A stretch of 5,233 nucleotides of DNA from Crocinitomicaceae bacterium. Lineage in GTDB: Bacteria; Bacteroidota; Bacteroidia; Flavobacteriales_D; Crocinitomicaceae. The notes beneath the pieces were generated by a model that ran no database searches, was not told where the DNA came from, and saw nothing but the letters and a program-made list of their open reading frames with translations. Shown in pieces: positions 1-5,233 of this stretch (its first letter is position 1; each line of letters starts with the position of its first letter). The stretch is taken from contig DQTF01000150.1 of NCBI GenBank assembly GCA_015662935.1, forward strand, positions 1-5,233, read 5' to 3'. The position numbers and the translations under genes were made by a program.

Positions 1-657
1 GGACCGAAAACAATTTCTAAAATTCTCAAAGGGGTTGGGATAACTCTTCGCTCTGAAGATGAAGTACCATCCATGTGTTTAGGAATTATGGATTTATCTG
101 TTTACCAAATGGTGGCTGCACAAGCGATGTTTGTAAATCATGGAATCTATAACCAGCCAACAACCATTCTTCGAATTGAAGATAGAAACGGGAATGTCAT
201 TTACAACGCTGATTTAGTTTCTAATGAAGCGATGAACGAACACATTGCTTACCGAACATTGCAAATGATGAAGGGCGTAATTCAATACGGAACAGGAACC
301 TCTCTTCGAGGAACTTGGAGAAAATGGGGCGGAATTACTCAACCTATGGCTGGGAAAACAGGAACAACACAAAACAACTCTGATGGTTGGTTTATGGGTT
401 TAACTCCTGACTTAGTTACTGGTGTTTGGGTCGGTGCTGAAGATAGAGCGGTTCGCTTTAAATCTATGGCTTGGGGACAAGGAGCAAGAATGGCGTTGCC
501 GATTTATGGTTACTACATGCAGAAGGTATATAAAGACAAGAAAATAAAAATTTCAACAGAAGATTTTGATGTTCCAATTGGTTATGATCCTACACGCTTT
601 GAATGCGAAAGTGAGGACACTGCACCCGATGGAATGGACCCTAATTTTGGTATTTAG
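1..657 (+). CDS. mrcA: Class A penicillin-binding protein (PBP1A-like), C-terminal part only
   Basis: The reading frame is open from base 1 and stops at TAG 655-657, giving 218 residues of a protein whose family is usually about 750-800 residues. Bifunctional class A PBPs polymerise glycan strands and cross-link peptidoglycan in the periplasm, anchored by one N-terminal helix. Only the end of the transpeptidase domain is visible. The third active-site motif, KTGTT, is at fragment residues 119-123 (bases 355-369), followed by NNSDGWFMG and GVWVGAEDR, the typical strand and loop after KTG. Before it, the stretch PSMCLGIMDLSVYQM with AQAMFVNHGIY, then a P and an NG turn, matches the PBP1A-type segment between SxN and KTG. 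The SxxK and SxN motifs and the glycosyltransferase domain lie upstream of the window, so PBP1A rather than another class A subtype is inferred. The acidic tail (ECESEDTAPDGMDPN) is probably disordered. The first in-window ATG (73) is internal, not the start. scoA begins 2 bases after the stop. Confidence 0.93.
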   Translation, partial: GPKTISKILKGVGITLRSEDEVPSMCLGIMDLSVYQMVAAQAMFVNHGIYNQPTTILRIEDRNGNVIYNADLVSNEAMNEHIAYRTLQMMKGVIQYGTGTSLRGTWRKWGGITQPMAGKTGTTQNNSDGWFMGLTPDLVTGVWVGAEDRAVRFKSMAWGQGARMALPIYGYYMQKVYKDKKIKISTEDFDVPIGYDPTRFECESEDTAPDGMDPNFGI

Positions 658-659
658 TT

Positions 660-1355
660 ATGAATAAAGAAGTTAAAAACGTTGAGTCAGCCTTAGAAGG
701 TTTACAAGACAATATGACCATCATGCTCGGTGGCTTTGGTTTGTGTGGAATTCCTGAGAATTCTATACAACAAATGGTAAAAACTGGTGTAAAAGGATTA
801 ACATGCATTTCTAACAATGCCGGCGTTGATGATTTTGGATTAGGGTTACTCTTACAAGAAAAGCAAATCAAAAAAATGATTTCTTCTTATGTGGGAGAGA
901 ACGATGAATTTGAACGCCAAATGCTTTCTGGAGAATTGGAGGTTGACCTTATTCCACAAGGTTCTTTAGCAGAAAGATGCCGTGCGGGAGGTGCAGGTAT
1001 TCCTGCTTTTTATACACCTGCTGGATTTGGAACAGAGGTTGCCGAAGGAAAAGAAGTAAGAGAATTCAATGGAAAACCTCACATTCTTGAATCTGCATTA
1101 ACGGCTGATTTTGCAATCGTAAAAGCATGGAAAGGAGATACGGAAGGTAACCTCATCTATAAAGCAACAGCAAGAAATTTTAATCCAATGATGGCAATGG
1201 CAGGTAAAATAACCATTGCAGAAGTGGAAGAACTCGTTCCTGCTGGGGAATTAGACCCTAACGAAATTCACACAGCTGGTATTTTTGTTCAACGTATTTT
1301 CCAAGGAGAAAAATTTGAAAAAAGAATTGAGCAAAGAACGGTAAGGCAAAAATAA
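660..1355 (+). CDS. scoA: 3-oxoacid (succinyl-CoA:acetoacetate) CoA-transferase, subunit A
   Basis: This is the alpha subunit of a class I CoA-transferase that moves CoA between succinyl-CoA and acetoacetate, giving acetoacetyl-CoA and succinate in the cytoplasm. It links ketone-body or leucine breakdown products to thiolase and the TCA cycle. The 231 residues fit the usual length of separate A subunits. Residues 17-32 (D-N-M-T-I-M-L-G-G-F-G-L-C-G-I-P) match the CoA-transferase signature 1 pattern exactly. Further family blocks are GLTCISNNAG (46-55) and RAGGAGIPAFYTPAGFGT (108-125). The catalytic glutamate is in the B subunit, encoded directly downstream with a 4-base gap. The ATG at 660 gives the family-standard N terminus. 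It lies 2 bases after the PBP stop and has no Shine-Dalgarno sequence, so translation may be coupled to the PBP gene. Substrate choice (succinyl-CoA rather than acetyl-CoA, as in AtoDA) is inferred from the sequence style and is less certain than the family. Confidence 0.95.
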   Translation: MNKEVKNVESALEGLQDNMTIMLGGFGLCGIPENSIQQMVKTGVKGLTCISNNAGVDDFGLGLLLQEKQIKKMISSYVGENDEFERQMLSGELEVDLIPQGSLAERCRAGGAGIPAFYTPAGFGTEVAEGKEVREFNGKPHILESALTADFAIVKAWKGDTEGNLIYKATARNFNPMMAMAGKITIAEVEELVPAGELDPNEIHTAGIFVQRIFQGEKFEKRIEQRTVRQK

Positions 1356-1359
1356 AAAC

Positions 1360-2019
1360 ATGAGCTTAGATAAAATAGGAATAGCAAAACGCATTGCGCA
1401 AGAATTAAGAAATGGTTGGTACGTGAATCTTGGGATTGGTATTCCAACACTTGTCGCTAACTACATTCCCAAAGGAATTGAAGTTGAGTTTCAATCGGAG
1501 AATGGAATTTTAGGAATGGGGCCTTTTCCATTTGATGGAGACGAAGATGCTGATTTAATCAACGCAGGTAAACAAACAATCACCGCTCTTAAAGGAGCTG
1601 TTTATTTTGATTCTGCAACATCGTTCGCAATGATTCGAGGACAACATGTTCAACTAACCGTATTAGGCGCAATGGAAGTTGCACAAAACGGAGACATCGC
1701 CAATTGGAAAATCCCTGGGAAGATGGTCAAAGGAATGGGAGGAGCAATGGATTTAGTTGCTTCTGCTGACAATATCATTGTCGCAATGATGCATACTAAT
1801 CGTGCTGGAGCATCCAAAATTTTAAAAGAATGTTCTTTACCATTGACGGGGGTAAACTGTGTCAGGAAAGTCGTGACAAATCTCGCAGTTATGGATATTA
1901 AAGATGGTAAATTTCACCTTGTTGAAAGAGCTCCTGGCGTTTCTGTTGAAGAAATAGTTGCAGCAACTGAAGGAGAATTAGTTGTTCCGGATAATGTTCC
2001 TGAAATGGTGCTGGATTAA
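1360..2019 (+). CDS. scoB: 3-oxoacid (succinyl-CoA:acetoacetate) CoA-transferase, subunit B
   Basis: This is the beta subunit of the same CoA-transferase, and it carries the catalytic residue. At residues 44-52, F-Q-S-E-N-G-I-L-G fits CoA-transferase signature 2. In this family the glutamate of SENG, here E47, forms the covalent gamma-glutamyl-CoA thioester. Other expected blocks are VNLGIGIPTLVANY (22-35), GAMEVAQNGDIANWKIPGK (103-121) with MGGAMDLV (126-133), and GVNCVRKVVTNLAVMDI (164-180). The length of 219 residues is normal. The ATG starts 4 bases after the scoA stop, in an A-rich context without a Shine-Dalgarno sequence, as is common in Bacteroidota. The two subunits are therefore co-transcribed and probably made in equal amounts. 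The gene ends 9 bases before a shared terminator hairpin. All active-site residues I can recognise are intact, so there is no sign of decay. Acetate CoA-transferase activity is the main alternative. Confidence 0.95.
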   Translation: MSLDKIGIAKRIAQELRNGWYVNLGIGIPTLVANYIPKGIEVEFQSENGILGMGPFPFDGDEDADLINAGKQTITALKGAVYFDSATSFAMIRGQHVQLTVLGAMEVAQNGDIANWKIPGKMVKGMGGAMDLVASADNIIVAMMHTNRAGASKILKECSLPLTGVNCVRKVVTNLAVMDIKDGKFHLVERAPGVSVEEIVAATEGELVVPDNVPEMVLD

Positions 2020-2023
2020 AATC

Positions 2024-2051
2024 AAAAAAAGCCGTCAATTAATGACGGCTT
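2024..2051. terminator. Shared terminator between convergent scoB and the DUF2892 gene
   Basis: A perfect 9-bp stem is formed by AAGCCGTCA (2029-2037) and TGACGGCTT (2043-2051) around a 5-base loop. Read on the minus strand, the stem runs straight into a T tract (A tract 2024-2030 on the plus strand), a textbook Rho-independent terminator for the gene ending at 2074. On the plus strand it lies 9 bases after the scoB stop, but the following TTCGTGTTTG is only moderately T-rich, so it is probably weaker in that direction. Confidence 0.8.
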
Positions 2052-2073
2052 CGTGTTTGATTAAAGAGAGATT

Positions 2074-2277
2074 TTATTTCTTTTTTTCGGTATTAATTCC
2101 CAAAAATGTATATAATGGGCAAAAGCTAATAAAGCTTGTTGCAGCAAAAACAACTGCTACTACCATTAGTATAATTCCTAAAGTTCCTGGAATAACGTTT
2201 AAAAAATACAACGCGATAATTAGCGCTGCAATTGCCAATCGAATTCCTTTATCCATATTACCCATGTTCTTTTTCAT
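2074..2277 (-). CDS. Small two-helix membrane protein, DUF2892 / YgaP-like
   Basis: This is a 67-residue protein starting MKKNMGNMDKGIR, the usual N terminus of DUF2892 proteins, which resemble the membrane part of E. coli YgaP. Two hydrophobic segments, about residues 13-28 and 32-51, are separated by a short NVIPG turn, so it should be a helical hairpin in the inner membrane. After the second helix comes CPLY (53-56), a conserved family block with the only cysteine, then a GIN turn and a lysine-rich tail. The biochemical role of stand-alone DUF2892 proteins is not settled. In many genomes they sit near rhodanese and other sulfur or persulfide genes, but none is visible here. The start is set at 2277. 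A longer frame from 2316 would place the candidate promoter box (2302-2309) inside the gene and add a non-family leader. Transcription probably starts just upstream under control of the palindrome at 2331-2346 and ends at the hairpin at 2029-2051. Confidence 0.85.
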   Translation of the reverse strand: MKKNMGNMDKGIRLAIAALIIALYFLNVIPGTLGIILMVVAVVFAATSFISFCPLYTFLGINTEKKK

Positions 2278-2301
2278 AACTGTTTGTTTTAAATTATGAT
2301 G

Positions 2302-2309
2302 CAAAGATA
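2302..2309 (-). promoter_or_regulatory. Candidate -7 box (TATCTTTG) of the DUF2892 gene
   Basis: On the minus strand this reads TATCTTTG, an exact match to the Bacteroidota -7 consensus TAnnTTTG. It would start transcription near 2297 and give a leader of roughly 20 A/T-rich bases before the ATG at 2277. No TTG occurs at the expected -33 distance; that region is taken by the CRP-like palindrome instead, which suggests an activator-dependent promoter. An 8-base motif in AT-rich DNA can occur by chance, so its position supports it more than its sequence does. Confidence 0.45.
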
Positions 2310-2330
2310 GGAGCAAAGAATCTTGGAATC

Positions 2331-2346
2331 AGTGACTATTGTCACA
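2331..2346 (-). promoter_or_regulatory. CRP/FNR-type operator palindrome upstream of the DUF2892 gene
   Basis: The plus strand reads AGTGA-CTATTG-TCACA, matching 9 of 10 defined positions of the E. coli CRP consensus TGTGA-N6-TCACA. GTGAC-TATT-GTCAC is a perfect 5-4-5 inverted repeat. It begins 2 bases after the stop codon of the Crp-like gene (2348). Its centre (2338.5) is about 41 bases upstream of the start point estimated from the TATCTTTG box, the class II activator position. The adjacent Crp-like protein is the obvious candidate ligand. Binding and sign of regulation are inferred. Confidence 0.55.
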
Positions 2347-2347
2347 A

Positions 2348-2965
2348 CTACAAAATTTCTATATAATTAGAGTGTTGTTTTAAGTGGTTTTCAGCTTCTA
2401 ACTTCTTCAAAATCCGACTAACAACTTCTCTAGCTGTACCTAACTCACTTGCAATTTGTCGATGCGAAATTTTTAACTCTTTTGTTCCTGTCAACTTTGA
2501 ACGTTCTTGCAAAAAACCAAGTACTCGGACGTCTAACTTGTTAAATAATAAGTGGTTAATTGTGGTTAGCAATTCTGAATATCGTAAATTGTATTGTTGA
2601 TAGAATAAGTTATTGATGTCTGGAAACTGTTTGGTCCATTTAGCAACCTTGTCAACTGGTAAAAGTAGAACCGTCGAATCTTCTTCGGCAACCGCAAACA
2701 CTTTACTTGGTTCATTGTTTAAACTGGCAGCAAAAGACATGATGCAACTTTCTTCAGGTTTTATATAGTAAAGAAGCAACTCTTTCTCTTCATAGCGAGA
2801 AAACACTTTTATCAAACCGGTAATCACGATTGGAATTACTTTTACATACTGTCCCTCTCGTAAAATTTCTGTGTTTGAAGGAACATCCATTGTTGATGAC
2901 TCTTCCTCAATTTCTTGAATTAAAGCTGGGCTTAATTTGGATAATATTCTTTTTATATCGTTCAA
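2348..2965 (-). CDS. Crp/Fnr-family transcriptional regulator
   Basis: This is a 205-residue cytoplasmic DNA-binding regulator with the two-domain Crp layout. A cNMP-binding-like beta-roll covers about residues 10-115, a long dimer helix about 117-142, and a winged helix-turn-helix about 143-205. The recognition region ISHRQIASELGTAREVVSR (166-184) keeps R179, E180 and R184, aligning with CRP R180, E181 and R185, which read GTGA half-sites. S183 also gives the ExxSR pattern of FNR. The phosphate-binding-cassette region (about 70-92, KPEESCIMSFAASLNNEPSK) lacks the arginine that holds cAMP, so cAMP is probably not the signal. FNR's iron-sulfur cysteines are absent: the only cysteine is C74. 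The start is TTG at 2965. No ATG or GTG lies between it and the in-frame dxr stop, and the first internal ATG (M26) would cut into the beta-roll. It follows dxr by 12 bases, so it is probably co-transcribed. A matching palindrome follows its stop codon. Confidence 0.93.
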   Translation of the reverse strand: MNDIKRILSKLSPALIQEIEEESSTMDVPSNTEILREGQYVKVIPIVITGLIKVFSRYEEKELLLYYIKPEESCIMSFAASLNNEPSKVFAVAEEDSTVLLLPVDKVAKWTKQFPDINNLFYQQYNLRYSELLTTINHLLFNKLDVRVLGFLQERSKLTGTKELKISHRQIASELGTAREVVSRILKKLEAENHLKQHSNYIEIL

Positions 2966-2970
2966 GGCAA

Positions 2971-2974
2971 TCCT
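2971..2974 (-). promoter_or_regulatory. Shine-Dalgarno-like AGGA before the TTG start of the Crp-like gene
   Basis: On the minus strand AGGA lies 5 bases before the TTG at 2965, a normal spacing. The other starts in this window lack such a sequence, so it helps decide in favour of the TTG start and may compensate for the weak start codon. The motif is only four bases long. Confidence 0.4.
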
Positions 2975-2977
2975 AGT

Positions 2978-4135
2978 TTAAATGACTAAAAGTCCGTTTG
3001 CTACTTCCCTCGCTTCTTTATCAATGGCAATGTAATCTTCTAATGCTGGTTGAAGAATGTTTTGAACACGAGCAATCGTTTCTTTGTTCACTCTAAATAT
3101 ATCAACAAACGATATTTTCTCATCTAAAAACGCTTGCACTGCAACTTCATTTGCGGCATTCAGCGCGCAAGCAGCTGTTCCACCTTCTTCAAGAGCATCA
3201 AATGCCAATTGAAGATTCGTAAAAACAGTCGTATCCACTTTTTCAAACGTCAATTCAGGATAGTCCATAAAATTAAACCTCGGAAAATCAGTTTTTAAAC
3301 GTTTTGGATAGGTTAGCGCATACTGAATAGGTAATTTCATATCGGGCAATCCCATTTGCGCTTTCATAGAACCATCTTCAAATTGTACCAAAGAATGCAC
3401 AATCGATTGAGGATGCACAATGACGTCTATTTGCTCCGGTTTTAAATTGAACAACCATTTTGCTTCAATCACCTCCAAACCTTTGTTCATCATAGAAGCA
3501 GAATCAATCGTGATTTTTGCTCCCATGTCCCAATTAGGGTGTTTTAATGCTTGCGCTTTGGTAACTTTTTGCAATTGCTCCAAAGAATATCCTCTAAACG
3601 GACCTCCTGAAGCGGTCAAATATATTTTCTCAATCTTATTTTGAAATTCTCCCGTTAAACATTGAAAAATAGCAGAATGTTCTGAGTCTACTGGGTAAAT
3701 ATTTACACCGTTTGCATAGGCTTCTTTGGTGATTAATTCTCCAGCTACCACTAAGGTTTCTTTGTTTGCAAGGGCAATGTCTTTCTTTGCGTAAATCGCA
3801 GCAAGTGTTGGCTTCAAGCCTGCATATCCGACCATTGCTGTCAAAACAACATGTACATCATTGGAGTCAACAACTTGACAAAGTGCTTCTGAACCCGCAT
3901 AAACATGAATATCATGGTCCCAAAGAGCATCTTTCACTTTTTTGAACTGTGATTCATCGACAATTACGACAGTGTTTGGTTGGTGCTTAATTGCTTGGTC
4001 AATCAGTAAATCTGCATTTTGATTCGCAGTGATTATTTGCAAATCAAACTGGTCTGAATAGTTTTCAATAACTTCCAATGCTTGTGTTCCAATTGAACCT
4101 GTAGAACCGAGTATGGCAATTCCTTTTTTCTGCAT
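2978..4135 (-). CDS. dxr: 1-deoxy-D-xylulose 5-phosphate reductoisomerase
   Basis: This enzyme catalyses the first committed step of the MEP isoprenoid pathway: DXP is rearranged and reduced with NADPH to 2-C-methyl-D-erythritol 4-phosphate in the cytoplasm, needing a divalent metal. The 385 residues are a normal length. In order are GSTGSIG (10-16, NADPH-binding Rossmann loop), ALANKE (121-126), PVDSEHSAIFQ (148-158) with metal ligands D150 and E152, ASGGPFRG (175-182), HPNWDMG (199-205), and IDSASMMNKGLE (210-221) with N217, K218 and the third metal ligand E221. HPQSIVHS (241-248) and LNAANEVAV (325-333) follow. All catalytic residues are present. The ATG at 4135 is preferred over an in-frame TTG at 4141 because it is a better codon and gives the family-standard N terminus. 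The gene is divergent from the one at 4218. Its TAA stop is 12 bases from, and in the same frame as, the Crp-like regulator. Confidence 0.98.
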   Translation of the reverse strand: MQKKGIAILGSTGSIGTQALEVIENYSDQFDLQIITANQNADLLIDQAIKHQPNTVVIVDESQFKKVKDALWDHDIHVYAGSEALCQVVDSNDVHVVLTAMVGYAGLKPTLAAIYAKKDIALANKETLVVAGELITKEAYANGVNIYPVDSEHSAIFQCLTGEFQNKIEKIYLTASGGPFRGYSLEQLQKVTKAQALKHPNWDMGAKITIDSASMMNKGLEVIEAKWLFNLKPEQIDVIVHPQSIVHSLVQFEDGSMKAQMGLPDMKLPIQYALTYPKRLKTDFPRFNFMDYPELTFEKVDTTVFTNLQLAFDALEEGGTAACALNAANEVAVQAFLDEKISFVDIFRVNKETIARVQNILQPALEDYIAIDKEAREVANGLLVI

Positions 4136-4217
4136 AAACAAATGTACTATTTCTCAAACATGTTGTAACTAAAAAGGCAGAACTAATTATAAGAGGTAAA
4201 ACTCAAACACTCATCTC
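4136..4217. other. Divergent intergenic region between dxr and the secreted-protein gene
   Basis: These 82 AT-rich bases must hold the starts for both outward-facing genes. For dxr, the minus strand has TACATTTG (plus-strand 4139-4146), an exact TAnnTTTG -7 match, but it ends only 3 bases before the ATG. It would give an almost leaderless transcript and has no -33 TTG at a suitable distance. For the plus-strand gene, TTG at 4163-4165 and TAATTATA at 4184-4191 have workable spacing, but the second half of the box is poor. No Shine-Dalgarno sequence lies close to either ATG. I see no convincing operator; an 8-base AACATGTT palindrome at 4157-4164 is too short to call. Confidence 0.35.
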
Positions 4218-5233
4218 ATGAAATTCATCAAATTATTGGTCGTCATTCTTTTACCAAGCTCTTTGTTTTCTCAGAAATACTATCAAGGCGATTATCAAAT
4301 GTCTATTTACCGTGAGCGCAGCAATTTTAAAACTCTACCCCAGCGCGATTTATACAAAAAGGATTTTATTGTAAAAAATAAGATTCGTTCGGTTACAGAA
4401 AGACACCTTGGGAAAGAAGAAATTGTTATCCGCAAAACATCTTTCAATGAAAGAAGTTTAGTTCAACAAATAATCACGCAATATGATACTATTAATTATA
4501 GCTATTTAAACGACACTCTTCTTAAATCAATCAACATAAAAGGTAAAAAAAAGAAAGTAGTTAACTACAGCTATTTACACGGCAAACAAATTGCAAAAGA
4601 AATAATTACTGATGGTGAATTGACCTCATTATTCTTAACCCAGTACAATGGTGAAGATAAAATTTCATTCACATCATTGCAAAATGGGAAAAAACTAAAG
4701 GACAATTACTTGCTAAAATACTATTATGAAAATGGTGAATTGAGATCTCAAAAATTCTATAAAAAAGGGAAGTATTTTAGAACTTGGGATTATTCATGTT
4801 CTCCTGAAGGAAAAGAAGTAAAAAATGAATCAACTTTCCAATTTTGTGAATATTCAGAAGAAAATAAAGACGGTTCTTACATTGAATATGAAAGACGACA
4901 ATATGGAAGTGCCGTTTATCTCCATAAACGCTATTACAGTAAAGATAGTATTCTTTATAAATACGAAGATGTCAATGAAGATGGTAAAATTTACAGACGT
5001 TCTACCTACGAAAAAGACTCTGTTGTTGAGTTAACTTTTGACAAAAAGAACAGAGTAAGCAATTCAACTGTTTGGCAACTAGGCGAAACGGGTAAAGCAA
5101 AAAGAGTAACTGTCAAAAGATATAACAGAAGTAAATTGAAGCAAACAAGAAGCACTTTTTACAACGAGCAACATCAAAAAGAAAAAATCATTAATCAGTT
5201 CGGTAGAAAAAAATACATCAACACATACCAATA
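4218..5233 (+). CDS. Secreted tyrosine/lysine-rich protein with MORN_2/YwqK-like repeats (3' end missing)
   Basis: The frame from ATG 4218 has no stop up to the window end, giving 338 complete codons of a protein whose C terminus is cut off. The N terminus is a signal peptide: a short basic start (MKFIK), a hydrophobic core (about residues 6-17) and probable cleavage after S18 in LFS-Q, common in Bacteroidota. There is no lipobox cysteine, so it should be soluble periplasmic, surface or exported. The mature part is rich in Tyr, Lys and polar residues. KYYYENGELRSQKFYKKGK (167-185) has the YYxNGxLxxxxxYxxGK pattern of MORN_2 repeats, as in YwqK-family proteins. A weaker unit appears earlier: NYSYL recurs at 93-97 and 116-120, a 23-residue period. 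Similar Tyr-turn units (KRYYSKDS, YEDVNEDGK, TFDKKNR) continue downstream, suggesting stacked beta hairpins. Function is unknown. No C-terminal sorting domain can be judged because the end is missing. The gene is divergent from dxr with its own promoter region. Confidence 0.85.
   Translation, partial: MKFIKLLVVILLPSSLFSQKYYQGDYQMSIYRERSNFKTLPQRDLYKKDFIVKNKIRSVTERHLGKEEIVIRKTSFNERSLVQQIITQYDTINYSYLNDTLLKSINIKGKKKKVVNYSYLHGKQIAKEIITDGELTSLFLTQYNGEDKISFTSLQNGKKLKDNYLLKYYYENGELRSQKFYKKGKYFRTWDYSCSPEGKEVKNESTFQFCEYSEENKDGSYIEYERRQYGSAVYLHKRYYSKDSILYKYEDVNEDGKIYRRSTYEKDSVVELTFDKKNRVSNSTVWQLGETGKAKRVTVKRYNRSKLKQTRSTFYNEQHQKEKIINQFGRKKYINTYQ

Noticed and set aside
641..871. A minus-strand frame opposite scoA
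   Set aside because: It is antisense to a strongly conserved CoA-transferase subunit and has no features of its own.
1982..2299. A 105-codon plus-strand frame over the scoB end and the DUF2892 gene
   Set aside because: It overlaps the scoB 3' end in another frame, spans the terminator and is antisense to a recognisable gene. Its translation resembles no family I know.
2278..2316. A longer DUF2892 protein starting at 2316
   Set aside because: It adds 13 residues unlike the family, and the candidate promoter box at 2302-2309 would lie inside the coding region. MKKNMG at 2277 is the usual family start.
2348..2965. Oxygen-sensing FNR orthologue
   Set aside because: FNR needs four cysteines for its cluster; this protein has only C74.
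3420..3644. A plus-strand frame inside dxr
   Set aside because: It is antisense to conserved DXR active-site motifs and is a shadow.
4136..4141. TTG at 4141 as the dxr start
   Set aside because: The ATG two codons later is a stronger start and gives the normal DXR N terminus.
4825..5034. A 69-codon plus-strand frame
   Set aside because: It is out of frame inside the real gene that starts at 4218, which has a signal peptide and repeats.
1..5233. Defence system, mobile element, CRISPR array, tRNA or riboswitch
   Set aside because: No transposase, integrase, regular direct repeats, tRNA-like folds or long structured leaders were seen. Intergenic gaps are all under 100 bases.

Overview
The window looks like chromosomal DNA from a member of the Bacteroidota, probably the order Flavobacteriales. 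The signs are low GC, almost no Shine-Dalgarno sequences, A-rich leaders, one clear TAnnTTTG-type promoter element, and protein sequences (class A PBP, two-subunit SCOT, DXR, a Crp-like regulator, a DUF2892 protein) that read like that group. This is inferred from sequence style; no search was run. There are no RNA genes, mobile elements, CRISPR arrays or gene-free stretches over 100 bases.

Layout. Bases 1-657 (+) are the C-terminal third or so of a class A penicillin-binding protein whose start lies outside the window. Two bases later comes scoA (660-1355) and four bases after that scoB (1360-2019). These encode the two subunits of a 3-oxoacid (succinyl-CoA:acetoacetate) CoA-transferase. The run ends at a hairpin (2029-2051) shared with the convergent minus-strand gene at 2074-2277, which encodes a 67-residue two-helix membrane protein of the DUF2892/YgaP-like type. 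Upstream of that gene on the same strand lie a Crp/Fnr-family regulator (2348-2965, TTG start) and dxr (2978-4135), the MEP-pathway reductoisomerase. They read in the order dxr, crp-like, DUF2892. Divergently from dxr, a long plus-strand gene starts at 4218 and runs open past the window end. It has a signal peptide and MORN_2/YwqK-like tyrosine-rich repeats. Because no stop codon falls inside the window, a caller that needs closed ORFs would miss it.

How the parts may work together. The most informative regulatory signal is in the 70-base gap between the crp-like gene and the DUF2892 gene. A near-perfect CRP-type palindrome (AGTGA-N6-TCACA, 2331-2346) sits about 40 bases upstream of the start point expected from a TATCTTTG -7 box (2302-2309), and there is no -33 TTG. 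That is the geometry of a class II CRP/FNR-activated promoter. The neighbouring regulator keeps the CRP recognition-helix residues R, E and R. The simplest reading is a small local circuit in which the regulator switches on the membrane protein beside it. The other genes are housekeeping or metabolic (cell wall, ketone-body/acetoacetate metabolism, isoprenoid precursors), and no shared pathway is evident. I see no convincing new multi-gene system beyond this possible regulator-operator-membrane protein module.
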